38,700 nucleotides of DNA from JBCCMQ01 sp039179985 (GCA_039179985.1 JBCDED010000033.1:1-38700); one strand, 5' to 3'; shown: positions 24,599-32,810, counted from the stretch's first letter. The notes: generated from the sequence alone by a model not told the origin. Numbers and translations: made by a program.

Positions 24599-25975
24599 CT
24601 ACAGTTCCTTGCGCAGGTGGTAGGATTTTGGCCGCGTAAGGGCCTGAAAGCCGAGGACCGACAGGGCCGCGCCGCGCCCGGTGTCCTTGCAGCCGGTCCA
24701 GCAGAGCCCCGGATCAAGGTAGTCGCAGCGGTTCATGAACACGGTACCAGTCTCGATCCGGCGCCCCAGACGGGCAGCGCGGTCCGCGTCAGACGTCCAG
24801 AGCGACGCGGTCAGGCCAAAATCGCTGTCGTTCATCAGCGCCAAGGCTTCAGCGTCGCTGTCCACAGGCATGATGCCGACGACCGGGCCAAAGCTTTCCT
24901 CGCGCATGACCGCCATGTCATGGGTCACGCCCGTCAGGATCTGCGGCGTCAGATAGCAGCCGCCATCGTCTTCGGCGAAGGTCGGAATATGGGCGGTCGC
25001 GCCCGCCGCCACAGCCTCCGCGATATGGCGGCGCACGGTGTCTGCGAAGCGTTTGTTGGCCATGGGACCGAGCGTGGTCGCGGAATCCATGGGGTTGCCG
25101 AGTTTATAGTCCTTGACCAGCGCCACAGCCTTCTCAACGAAGGCGTCGTAGAGCGGGCGTGCTACGTAGATCCGTTCAATCCCGCAACAGCACTGGCCCG
25201 AGTTGAACATCGCCCCATCGATCAGCGTCGCCACCGCGGCGTCCAGGTTGGCGTCGTCCATGACATAGCCAGGGTCTTTGCCCCCAAGTTCTAGTCCAAC
25301 GCCCGTAAAGGTGCCCGCTGCCGCGCGCTCGATGGTCTGGCCACCGCCGACAGACCCGGTGAAGTTCACGAAGCCAAAGGACCTTGCCGCGATCAGCGCC
25401 TCGGTCGTGGCGTGGTCAAGGTAGAGCGCCTGAAAGAGATCCGCCGGAACCCCGGCCGAGACGAAGGCGCGCACCATGCGTTCGCCTGCAAGCAATGTTT
25501 GCGTTGCGTGTTTCAGCATCACCGCATTGCCCGCGATCAGCGCGGGGGCGACAGTATTGATCGCCGTCAGATAGGGATAGTTCCAGGGTGCGATCACCAG
25601 CACCACGCCATGCGGCTCGCGTTCGATCCGGCGCTCGAAGGCATCCGAAGTCTCCACGACGATCGGCGCCAGCGCCTCATGCGCGATGGCGGCCATGTGG
25701 CTGGCGCGCTCGTCAACGCCGCCGAATTCGCCGCCATAGCGCACTGGGCGGCCCATCATTCGGGCCAGTTCCTCGATCATCTCGTCGCCCATGGCGCCGA
25801 GCGCGGCCACACCGGCGCGCACGCGGTTGATCCGGGTCTCCAGGGGCAGGGCGGCCCAATCGGCCTGCGCCGCGCGGGCACGGGTCACGGCTTCGGTCGC
25901 GGCCTCCGATGTCAGCGTCTGGCGTTCCGCGTAGATGGATCCGTCCACCGGAGAAATGCAGGTCAGTGTTGCCAT
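24599..25975 (-). CDS. Aldehyde dehydrogenase family protein
   Basis: 458-residue NAD(P)-dependent aldehyde dehydrogenase. It has PWNYPYLTAINTVAPALIAGNAVMLKHA (cofactor pocket), FTGSVGGGQTIERAAA, the general base region VGLELGGKDPGYV and the nucleophile in NSGQCCCGIER. EESFGPVVGIMPVDSDAEALALMNDSDFGLTASLWT is also typical. The ATG at 25975, with AGGG upstream, is preferred over 25993, which would overlap the preceding glutamine-synthetase gene. Sequence style is that of succinate-semialdehyde / gamma-glutamyl-aldehyde type enzymes. It sits between the GS-like and Fe-ADH genes in one leftward operon. Confidence 0.87.
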   Translation of the reverse strand: MATLTCISPVDGSIYAERQTLTSEAATEAVTRARAAQADWAALPLETRINRVRAGVAALGAMGDEMIEELARMMGRPVRYGGEFGGVDERASHMAAIAHEALAPIVVETSDAFERRIEREPHGVVLVIAPWNYPYLTAINTVAPALIAGNAVMLKHATQTLLAGERMVRAFVSAGVPADLFQALYLDHATTEALIAARSFGFVNFTGSVGGGQTIERAAAGTFTGVGLELGGKDPGYVMDDANLDAAVATLIDGAMFNSGQCCCGIERIYVARPLYDAFVEKAVALVKDYKLGNPMDSATTLGPMANKRFADTVRRHIAEAVAAGATAHIPTFAEDDGGCYLTPQILTGVTHDMAVMREESFGPVVGIMPVDSDAEALALMNDSDFGLTASLWTSDADRAARLGRRIETGTVFMNRCDYLDPGLCWTGCKDTGRGAALSVLGFQALTRPKSYHLRKEL

Positions 25976-25979
25976 GGTG

Positions 25980-27347
25980 TCAGGCCCTTTCAAACCCGCG
26001 GTTGACCTCCCAGTCGGTGATCACGCGGTCGTATTCGCTTTGCTCCCACCGGGCGGCGTGGACGTAGTGATCGACCACGCCATCCCCCAGTGCTGCGCGC
26101 AACATCACCGACCGGTCAAGCGCATCGGCGGCGGCGCGCAACGTCTTGGGGATCTCGCGCACCCCTTCGGCCTCATAGGCGTCGCCGGCGAACTCGGGCT
26201 CCAGCTCGAGACCCTCGTCGATGCCGGCGAGACCGGCGGCGATCTGACCGGCGAAGGCGAGATAGGGGTTCAGGTCTGCGCCGCCCACGCGGTTTTCGAT
26301 GCGGATGGCCTTGGTGCCTTCGCCGACCAGTCGGTAACCCGCCGTGCGGTTGTCGCGGGACCAGACCGCTTTTGTCGGCGCAAAGGTGCCGGCTACGAAA
26401 CGCTTGTAGCTGTTGATATTCGGCGCGAGGAACAGCGTCACGTCCGAGGCGTATTTCAAGAGCCCCGCCACGTAAGAGCGCATCGCGTCAGACATCCCTC
26501 CGGGCGCGTCGTCATCGCGGAAGAGCGCCCCGCCACCCTCCGACCAGAGCGACTGGTGGATATGGCTGGACGAACCGGCAGCGGTATAATCATATTTCGC
26601 CATGAAGGTCACCGCGCGACCTTGCGCCAGAGCGATCTCTTTCACGGCTTCTTTCGTCAGCACGTGGTTGTCGGCCGTCGCGAGGGCCGTATCGTATTTG
26701 ACATTGATCTCATGCTGCCCGGCCCAGGCCTCGCCCTTGGAGTTCTCAACCGGGATGCCTGCGCCATAAAGCCCGTTGCGCACGGCGCGGAGCACATCCT
26801 CTTCGCGGGCGGTGGTGAAGATGTGATAGTCTTCGTTATAGGGGCTGACGGGGACCAAGGTCTTGTAGCTTTCCGCCTGCGCGGCGTCGAAACTGTTGCG
26901 GAAGAGATAGAATTCCAGTTCCGAGGCCATCATCGGGATCATCCCCCGCGTGGCCAGCCGCGCTATCTGCGCCTTGAGGATCGCGCGCGGGCTGACGGGG
27001 ATCTCAGCATCGCCGTGGTGATCCAGCACGTCGCAAATCACAAGCGCCGCACCGGGCGCCCACGGAATGCGCCGGAGCGTGGCCAGATCGGGCTTCATCA
27101 TGTAGTCGCCGTAGCCCTGCGACCAGCTGGCAGACTCGTATCCCGGTACCGGCTCCATCTCTTGATCGACCGTCAGAAGATAGTTGCAGGAATGGGTCTC
27201 GTGGACGCCGGCGTCGAGGAAATGGCGCGCATGGAACCGCTTGCCCATAAGCCGCCCCTGCATGTCCACCTGCGCCATGATCACCGTGTCGATCTCCCCG
27301 GACTCTACGGCTTGGGTGAGAGCGTCTAGGGAAAGCAGGCCGGTCAT
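25980..27347 (-). CDS. Glutamine synthetase-like gamma-glutamyl-amine ligase
   Basis: 455-residue GS-fold enzyme. The ATG at 27347 has AAGGACA upstream; an upstream open stretch of 54 codons is not protein-like. All catalytic blocks are intact: SELEFYLF, AWAGQHEINVKYDTAL, GSSSHIHQSLW, NSYKRFVAGTFAPTKAVWSRDNRTAGYRL and RIENRVGGADLNPYLAFAG. It is the short form without adenylylation features. The gene context (ALDH, Fe-ADH) argues against nitrogen-assimilating GlnA and for gamma-glutamylation of an amine, as in PuuA (putrescine), IpuC (isopropylamine/alaninol) or GlnA4 (ethanolamine). It is the first gene of the operon. Confidence 0.85.
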   Translation of the reverse strand: MTGLLSLDALTQAVESGEIDTVIMAQVDMQGRLMGKRFHARHFLDAGVHETHSCNYLLTVDQEMEPVPGYESASWSQGYGDYMMKPDLATLRRIPWAPGAALVICDVLDHHGDAEIPVSPRAILKAQIARLATRGMIPMMASELEFYLFRNSFDAAQAESYKTLVPVSPYNEDYHIFTTAREEDVLRAVRNGLYGAGIPVENSKGEAWAGQHEINVKYDTALATADNHVLTKEAVKEIALAQGRAVTFMAKYDYTAAGSSSHIHQSLWSEGGGALFRDDDAPGGMSDAMRSYVAGLLKYASDVTLFLAPNINSYKRFVAGTFAPTKAVWSRDNRTAGYRLVGEGTKAIRIENRVGGADLNPYLAFAGQIAAGLAGIDEGLELEPEFAGDAYEAEGVREIPKTLRAAADALDRSVMLRAALGDGVVDHYVHAARWEQSEYDRVITDWEVNRGFERA

Positions 27348-27649
27348 GTGTCGTGTCCTTGAGCTAGAGGGGACGGGGCGGCGTGGCGCCGACTCGTTCG
27401 TTTTTGCTAGCGCGGTTTTTGCCTCGGGGGTAGGGGCTCTGGCCCCGTGCCGCCCGGCGGCGCACTGTTCGGGCCGCCCCGGGGTCATGTCCAACTGAAG
27501 TTCCCGCAATCACTGGGGGCTTAAGACACCACCGAGTTGCGCTATGTACGTTTCGGGCGGGGTGTCAACGAGCCGCCAGCAAGATCCCGGCGATGGATCT
27601 GATCCCGTGGGCCGGACGATGGCAAAAACACGCCCGCCGCTCCGGGCGC
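27348..27649. other. 302-bp intergenic region
   Basis: No supported gene lies here. Next to the GS-like gene it holds two direct copies of GTTTTTGC (27400-27407 and 27415-27422) with a 15-bp period, and a GGGGC-TCTG-GCCCC hairpin at 27433-27446 with no T-tract on either strand. These are candidate regulatory elements for the leftward GS operon. The other end (27624-27648) is the terminator of the zinc-type operon, annotated separately. The remainder shows nothing I can interpret. Confidence 0.5.
27624..27648 (-). terminator. Rho-independent terminator
   Basis: Read leftward, a perfect six-pair GC stem CGCCCG (27648-27643), loop GAGCGG, CGGGCG (27636-27631) is followed by TG and five T residues. 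It begins immediately after the TAA stop of the DUF6525 gene (27650-27652), so it ends the COG0523-DUF1826-DUF6525 transcript and insulates it from the GS-like operon. Confidence 0.75.
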
Positions 27650-27907
27650 TTATTCAGGTGCGATGTCGCGCCTTTCGCGGGCGAGCGTTCGTGCCTCGGC
27701 CTTTGTGAGCGACACAAGCGCTTCCTCTGGCGTGGCGCCTCTGGAAAGCGAACGGGACCAGATGCGCCGTGCCGAGGCGGGCGACCAGGGCAGCGCTGCC
27801 TCGGATAGCCAGTGCCGCAGGGGCGCGGGCAAACTGTCGTAGGTGTGCATGGGGTCTGCCGAGCGTCGCTTGCGGCGCAGGCCGGTCGTGCCGAGGTTCC
27901 CGCTCAT
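27650..27907 (-). CDS. DUF6525 family small protein
   Basis: 85-residue basic protein resembling the short DUF6525 family seen in Rhodobacteraceae. The N-terminus is rich in arginine and lysine (LRRKRRSADP), followed by MHTYDSLPAPLRHWLSEAALPWSPASARRIWSRSL, the recognisable core, and a basic C-terminal helix. There is no signal peptide or membrane segment. Function is unknown. Its ATG overlaps the DUF1826 stop (ATGA), and a terminator follows, so it is the last gene of the presumed zinc-responsive operon. Confidence 0.72.
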   Translation of the reverse strand: MSGNLGTTGLRRKRRSADPMHTYDSLPAPLRHWLSEAALPWSPASARRIWSRSLSRGATPEEALVSLTKAEARTLARERRDIAPE

Positions 27908-28539
27908 ATCTCGTCGTAGGGCTCCGTGACCGGGTCGAGGACCAGCATCAGCCGGGTCTCACCCGTGCCTTCGATAGGCGGCGAGCGGTGCTTGAGGCCG
28001 ATGGCGGGCGTCACGGGCCAGCGCGTGCCACGCATCAGGAAGGGCGCGCCGGTGGGCACGGTCAAAACCTCATCGGGGTCCTCGCCATCCCGGGCGATGC
28101 CATACTGCGTGCCGGTTCCCCGGTAGGTGCAGACCAGCCGCGCCGTGATGGCATCGATGTGAAACTTCCGGCACATGTTCGTGGTCACCACGTCAAGGCG
28201 CAGACGCAGGTACGGGGCTTCTGTTAGCTCCGTAAAGGTGGCCGCGAGGTCAGCGATATCGGCCTGAAGCCAGTCGCGCGCCGGACCCGTTGGCGTCTGG
28301 GCGAGGTCACATAGCTCGTCCACAACTTCGGCGACGGCGCTTGGATGCAGGATCACGCGTCCCGCGGGCAGGCGGTCGGGGTTGAGCGCGCAGAGCCAGC
28401 GATCCACATCCTCGGGAATGTGCCGCTGCCAGACGACGGCGGCGCATCCGGGTTCTTTGAGGGCGCCGAATTCGCTGGCCGCGTCGATCTGCGAAACGCC
28501 CGGCGTGTTTGCGCCGTGCTGCCTCGGGACAAAATTCAT
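27904..28539 (-). CDS. DUF1826 domain-containing protein
   Basis: 211-residue soluble protein of the DUF1826 family, which recurs next to COG0523 zinc GTPases. Visible features are a conserved central block LRLRLDVVTTNMCRKFHIDAITARLVCTYRGTGTQYG and a C-terminal GLKHRSPPIEGTGETRLMLVLD. The residues H127-x-D129, H184 and R196 have the order and spacing of the iron and 2-oxoglutarate ligands of Fe(II)/2OG oxygenases; this is my observation, not an established assignment. The ATG overlaps the COG0523 stop and its own stop overlaps the DUF6525 start, so the three genes are tightly coupled. Confidence 0.8.
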   Translation of the reverse strand: MNFVPRQHGANTPGVSQIDAASEFGALKEPGCAAVVWQRHIPEDVDRWLCALNPDRLPAGRVILHPSAVAEVVDELCDLAQTPTGPARDWLQADIADLAATFTELTEAPYLRLRLDVVTTNMCRKFHIDAITARLVCTYRGTGTQYGIARDGEDPDEVLTVPTGAPFLMRGTRWPVTPAIGLKHRSPPIEGTGETRLMLVLDPVTEPYDEI

Positions 28540-29747
28540 GCGACCTGATCCGCAGTCCGCCAGGCCGGGAAGGGATCGGCGTAGTCGGGCAGACTTTCCG
28601 GACCGCTAGCGGCGACGGCGGGAACAAGGCAGCGGTCGAGCCGCTCTTTCAGAACAGGCCAGTCGATGTCGGTGCCGATGAACACAATCTCCTGCCGACG
28701 GTCACCCCAGGGTTCCTGCCAGTGCGACTGCAGGTAGGCGCGGGCGCTTTCGTGGTTCGGCCAACGCTCTTTCGGGACCGAGGCCCACCAGGTGCCAAGT
28801 GGCTTTATGCTGGAGAGCGCACCGGCAAGAGAGAACTCCGCAACCCAATCGGGCCTGGTCGAAATCCAGAAATGGCCCTTGGCACGGATTACGCCAGGCA
28901 GGTCGCCGTTCAGAACCTCAAGGACCTTTTCCGGCACAAAGGGCAGCCGTGCGCGGTAGACGTAAGAGGTGACGCCGTATTCTTCGGTCTCGGGGACGTG
29001 GTCGGCAAAGCCGTAAAGCTCTTTCGCCCACATGGGATGCTCGTGGGCTTTTTCGAAATCGAAGAGCCCGGTATCAAGAATCTTTTCGGCGGCCACATCC
29101 GAATGGTCGGTTTCGATGATCTGGGCATCGGCGTTCAGACTGCGAATGATTTTGCGCGCCGCATCTGTCCGCTGGGGTCCGGCGTCGGACACTTTGTTCA
29201 GGATCACCACATCGGCAAATTCGATCTGATCGGTCAGCAGATGGACCAGGGTCCGGTCATCCTCCTCGCCCATGGTTTCGCCCCGGTCGCTGAGGAAATC
29301 GTGGCTGGCATAATCGTTGAGGAGGTTCACGGCATCGACCACAGTGACCATGGTATCGAGGCGCGAGACATCGGCCAGGCTCTCTCCGTCCTCGTCGCGG
29401 AAGTCGAAGGTGGCAGCGACGGGCAGAGGTTCGGAGATGCCGGTGGATTCGATGAGGAGATAATCGAACCGCCCTTCGTCAGCCAGGCGCCGTACCTCAG
29501 CAAGCAGGTCGTCGCGCAGGGTGCAGCAGATGCAGCCGTTCGACATCTCCACCAGCGTCTCATCGGTGCGGCTGAGTTCGGTGTCCGCGCGCACGAGGTC
29601 GGCGTCGATGTTCACTTCGGACATATCGTTGACGATCACCGCAACCCTGCGGCCCTCGCGGTTGTTCAGCACGCGGTTGAGAAGCGTCGTCTTGCCCGCT
29701 CCGAGAAAGCCGGAAAGGACGGTTACGGGAAGGCGGGTGTCGGTCAT
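28536..29747 (-). CDS. COG0523 (CobW/ZigA-type) zinc GTPase metallochaperone
   Basis: 403-residue G3E-family GTPase. Walker A GFLGAGKTT is at residues 13-21; the metal-binding CICC motif is at 72-75 (SNGCICCTLRDDL); IESTGISEP is the Walker B/switch region and NKVSDAG the base-recognition motif. The C-terminal CobW_C domain starts near residue 250 (YGVTSYVYRARLPFVPEKVLEVL). COG0523 proteins of this length and context deliver zinc to client enzymes during zinc limitation (ZigA/ZagA, ZNG1 type). A Zur-like palindrome about 100 bp upstream supports zinc regulation. The cobalamin CobW role is unlikely, since no cobalamin genes are nearby. Confidence 0.88.
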   Translation of the reverse strand: MTDTRLPVTVLSGFLGAGKTTLLNRVLNNREGRRVAVIVNDMSEVNIDADLVRADTELSRTDETLVEMSNGCICCTLRDDLLAEVRRLADEGRFDYLLIESTGISEPLPVAATFDFRDEDGESLADVSRLDTMVTVVDAVNLLNDYASHDFLSDRGETMGEEDDRTLVHLLTDQIEFADVVILNKVSDAGPQRTDAARKIIRSLNADAQIIETDHSDVAAEKILDTGLFDFEKAHEHPMWAKELYGFADHVPETEEYGVTSYVYRARLPFVPEKVLEVLNGDLPGVIRAKGHFWISTRPDWVAEFSLAGALSSIKPLGTWWASVPKERWPNHESARAYLQSHWQEPWGDRRQEIVFIGTDIDWPVLKERLDRCLVPAVAASGPESLPDYADPFPAWRTADQVA

Positions 29748-29845
29748 GGATGGCTACCTGTTTTAGACGCTGTCTGCCTGGCCTTGGAGGCGCGGTTTCC
29801 GGTCGCGCCCGCCCCATCGGCCCGGGTGATTTCGGCGGAGCAGAT

Positions 29846-29863
29846 GAAACGTTATAACATTAC
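29846..29863 (-). promoter_or_regulatory. Candidate Zur box
   Basis: GAAACGTTATAACATTAC on the + strand (GTAATGTTATAACGTTTC toward the COG0523 gene) is an 18-bp near-palindrome with a perfect GTTATAAC core. Seven of nine arm pairs are symmetrical. It matches the alphaproteobacterial and gammaproteobacterial Zur pattern centred on ATGTTATAACAT. It lies about 100 bp upstream of the COG0523 ATG and about 110 bp upstream of the divergent LysE-type gene, so it could govern either; the COG0523 operon is the expected target. Confidence 0.65.
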
Positions 29864-29974
29864 AACGCGGGTTACCAGACGCCAATCTGCGCAAAGACGT
29901 TCTGCTGTTCACAGGGGTCCAACCATGCCAGTCTCCTAGCTGACAGAAGGACAACGCGGGGGCCTTGCAGAACA

Positions 29975-30604
29975 ATGACACTGGAAACCTGGACCCTCTA
30001 TGTTGCTACGGTGCTCGCGCTCATGAGCACGCCGGGGCCAAGCCAGCTTCTGATGCTGTCAAACAGCGCGACCCACGGTTTCGGGCGGGCGCTGGCCACC
30101 GCGGCGGGCGATCTTTCGGCCAATGCCCTGCAGATGCTGGCCGCTGGTCTGGGCCTGGCGGCGCTGATCGCCGCGTCGGGGGCCGCACTTACGGTGATCA
30201 AATGGGCCGGGGTCGCCTATCTCGTCTGGCTGGGTCTGCGCATGATCCGGCGTGCAAAGCGCGATGATCCGGATCTGCCGGCGCGAGGGCCGCGCGCCTC
30301 GCTCCGGTCCCTCTGGATGCAGGGGTTTCTGACCTCTGCTGCCAACCCCAAGGCCGTCGTTTTCTTTGCAGCGCTCTTTCCGCAGTTCCTCGCGGCCGAG
30401 TCGGCATTCTGGACGCAGTTCCTGATTTTATCGTTCACCTATATCGCGCTCGACGGATTGTTTTTGTCCACGTATGGCTTCAGTGCCAGCTGGATTGCCC
30501 GCAGATTTAAGGGCACGGCGCGCCTTTGGACCGAGCGCATCGGCGGCGGGTTCATGATTGTCGCGGCGATCCTATTGGGGCTGCGTTCGGTCGAACCGCG
30601 GTAA
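29975..30604 (+). CDS. LysE/RhtB family amino-acid exporter
   Basis: 209-residue inner-membrane protein with about six hydrophobic segments. Family hallmarks are TPGPSQLLMLSNSATHGFGRALATAAGDLSAN near the N-terminus, IKWAGVAYLVWLGLRMIRRA in the first third, the GFLTSAANPKAVVFFAALFPQFL signature, and the terminal GGGFMIVAAILLGLRSV. Members export amino acids or related metabolites using the proton gradient; the substrate cannot be inferred. It diverges from the COG0523 operon across 227 bp. No strong ribosome binding site precedes the ATG. Confidence 0.87.
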   Translation: MTLETWTLYVATVLALMSTPGPSQLLMLSNSATHGFGRALATAAGDLSANALQMLAAGLGLAALIAASGAALTVIKWAGVAYLVWLGLRMIRRAKRDDPDLPARGPRASLRSLWMQGFLTSAANPKAVVFFAALFPQFLAAESAFWTQFLILSFTYIALDGLFLSTYGFSASWIARRFKGTARLWTERIGGGFMIVAAILLGLRSVEPR

Positions 30605-30792
30605 GATCCGCCATCGCGCGCTTTACCAAGAAACCGGCTTCCACAGATCGGTCCTGGGACCTGATCCCGTCGGGCGCCACTGGACTATTTTCTCCTGGGC
30701 GCGCATAGTTGAGGAGCGCGCGAAAAAGCAAAAAAGCCAAGGGCACCCGGAATTCAGCCGGAACGCCCGCGCCACACGGGAGGGAGAGTCCG

Positions 30793-32715
30793 TTGTTGAG
30801 ACCCATTGTCATGGCGGCTGCAGCCGCCTCATTCTGTACGCATGCCGCCGCCGATGGTGTGCCAAGTGAAGCGGCTGCCGAAGGCACCTTCGCCGAGCGC
30901 CCCTTTTCACCCTATGCCAACCGGACGTTCCCGGAACGCCCGCTCTGGGGGGACTCGCATCTGCACACCGGGCTATCGCTTGATGCCGGGACCTTCGGCA
31001 ATACCCTTTTACCCGATGACGCCTGGCGCTTTGCAAAGGGTGGACAGGTCATCTCGTCCACCGGGCAGCCCGTACGCCTCGCGCGCCCGCTCGACTGGAT
31101 GGTGCTGACCGATCATACGGACCTGATGGGCTTCGCGCCGGACCTGCAGGCGGGAAAGCCCGGCGTTCTGGCCGACCCCAAGGGGCTTGAATGGTATGAA
31201 GGCTACAGTCAGGGCGGTGAGGCTGCTGGCAAGGTCGCCTTCGACCTTATCACCAATTTCTCGCAGATGACGCTGCCGGAGCTCTTGCTGGAATCCTACA
31301 GTCCCGGTGCCGATGCGTTTGCCTTCACCTGGGAACAGATCGTCATGGCCGCCGAGCGGGCCAACGAACCGGGCCGGTTCACCGCCTTCATCGGTTTTGA
31401 ATGGACGTCGGTTCCCAAGGGCTTCAACCTGCACCGCAACGTCATGCTGCGCGACGGCCCGATCCGCGCGCTTCAGGTGGTGCCACCGGTGACGCAGCCC
31501 CCATACGGTAGTACCGATCCCAAGTCGCTCTACGCCTGGCTTGAGGACTACCAGGCCAAGACCGGGGGCCGTGCGGTGGCCTTTGCCCATAACGGCAACC
31601 TTTCGAACGGCTGGATGTTCCCGACGGAAGACACCTACCACGGAGGTCAGGTCGACGCGGACTACGTAACCGAGCGCGCCAAATGGGAGCCACACTACGA
31701 GGTGACGCAAATCAAGGGCGACGGCGAGGCACACCCTTACCTCAGCCCCGACGACGAATTCGCCGACTACGAGAACTGGGATGTGGGCAACCTCGATATC
31801 ACCGAACTGAAAACCGAGGACATGCTGGCCGGCGAATATGCACGCGAGGCACTGAAGCGCGGCTTGCTCTTGGAAGAACGGCTGGGCGTGAACCCCTACA
31901 AGTTTGGCATGGGCGGGGCCACGGACAGCCATACCGCGCTGACGACGGCGGATGAGGACAATTTCTTCGGCAAGTCGGTCAGCGTTGAGCCGTCGCCCAC
32001 GCGCATTGAACACCCCTTTATCGCCAACGACCTCGGCGAGATCCCGGGCGATCTTCTGGTGGCCTCGGGCTATACCGCCGTTTGGGCGACCGAGAACACG
32101 CGGGCCGCGATCTTCGATGCGTTCAAGCGTCGCGAGACCTATGCAACAACCGGCCCGCGGATCGGATTGCGGTTCTTCGGTGGATGGGAATTCTCGGACA
32201 GCGATCTGGAAACCCGATCGATTGCAGAAGTGGGCTATACCAAGGGGGTTCCCATGGGATCTGATCTGCGCCCGCGCGAGGGAGACGCAGCCCCCAGCTT
32301 TCTGATCGCAGCGCTGCGCGATCCCATCGGGGCCAACCTCGACCGCGTTCAGGTCGTCAAGGGCTGGCTCGACACCGACGGAACGCTGCAGGAAAAGGTC
32401 TACGACGTCGCATGGTCAGATGACCGGGTTGCGGATGCAAGCGGCAAGGTGCCCGCGGTGGGCAACACGGTCGATGTGGATCAGGCCAGCTGGACCAACA
32501 CCATCGGAACTGCAGAGCTCCTCACGATCTGGAGCGATCCTGATTTCGATCCGGCGGAGCGGGCGTTCTACTACGTGCGCGTGCTAGAGATCCCGACGCC
32601 GCGTTGGGTTCTTTTTGACAAGGTCCGCCTTGGCGCGGAACTTCCGGCCGATGCCGTTCTGACCCATCAGGAACGTGCCTATTCCTCGCCCATCTGGTAC
32701 ACGCCAGAGGGCTGA
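30793..32715 (+). CDS. DUF3604 family exported protein, PHP-like
   Basis: 640 residues from a TTG start at 30793 (or the adjacent TTG at 30796), chosen because GGAGG lies 9 bases upstream and the product then opens with a signal peptide, LLRPIVMAAAAASFCTHAAADG; the longer open frame from 30709 would bury the signal. Probable metal sites of a PHP-type fold are WGDSHLHTG (HxH), VLTDHTDL, FIGFEWTSV, FAHNGN and GGATDSHTAL. The family is often exported and of unknown function; the motifs suggest a phosphoesterase-like metallohydrolase. It is flanked by 188 bp upstream and by hairpins downstream, so it looks monocistronic. Confidence 0.82.
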   Translation: MLRPIVMAAAAASFCTHAAADGVPSEAAAEGTFAERPFSPYANRTFPERPLWGDSHLHTGLSLDAGTFGNTLLPDDAWRFAKGGQVISSTGQPVRLARPLDWMVLTDHTDLMGFAPDLQAGKPGVLADPKGLEWYEGYSQGGEAAGKVAFDLITNFSQMTLPELLLESYSPGADAFAFTWEQIVMAAERANEPGRFTAFIGFEWTSVPKGFNLHRNVMLRDGPIRALQVVPPVTQPPYGSTDPKSLYAWLEDYQAKTGGRAVAFAHNGNLSNGWMFPTEDTYHGGQVDADYVTERAKWEPHYEVTQIKGDGEAHPYLSPDDEFADYENWDVGNLDITELKTEDMLAGEYAREALKRGLLLEERLGVNPYKFGMGGATDSHTALTTADEDNFFGKSVSVEPSPTRIEHPFIANDLGEIPGDLLVASGYTAVWATENTRAAIFDAFKRRETYATTGPRIGLRFFGGWEFSDSDLETRSIAEVGYTKGVPMGSDLRPREGDAAPSFLIAALRDPIGANLDRVQVVKGWLDTDGTLQEKVYDVAWSDDRVADASGKVPAVGNTVDVDQASWTNTIGTAELLTIWSDPDFDPAERAFYYVRVLEIPTPRWVLFDKVRLGAELPADAVLTHQERAYSSPIWYTPEG

Positions 32716-32726
32716 GCTCTCGCCCA

Positions 32727-32751
32727 TGGCGGGCGCCGGACGCGCCCGCCA
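32727..32751 (+). terminator. Strong hairpin after DUF3604, possible terminator
   Basis: A perfect nine-pair stem TGGCGGGCG / CGCCCGCCA with a 7-base loop starts 11 bases after the DUF3604 stop. A second small stem, CTTGC / GCAAG (32752-32768), abuts it. No T-tract follows, so this may be a weak intrinsic or Rho-assisted terminator or a 3'-end stabiliser. Confidence 0.4.
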
Positions 32752-32810
32752 CTTGCCAGAATCGCAAGGGTCGCGACAGTGGCAGCCGCAATTCCTTTGA
32801 AAGCCAGCCC

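Noticed and set aside
25935..27329. 464-codon plus-strand frame over the GS-like gene
   Set aside because: Antisense shadow; the minus-strand GS motifs are complete.
28536..29747. Cobalamin biosynthesis CobW assignment
   Set aside because: No cobalamin genes are nearby, and the Zur-like site and DUF1826 partner indicate zinc homeostasis.
28509..29939. 476-codon plus-strand frame over the COG0523 gene and its promoter
   Set aside because: Antisense shadow covering an intact GTPase with Walker and CICC motifs.
30700..30740. GCGCGC repeats followed by A-rich sequence as a terminator after the LysE gene
   Set aside because: The A-run is on the wrong side for rightward termination, and the arms are short and low-complexity.
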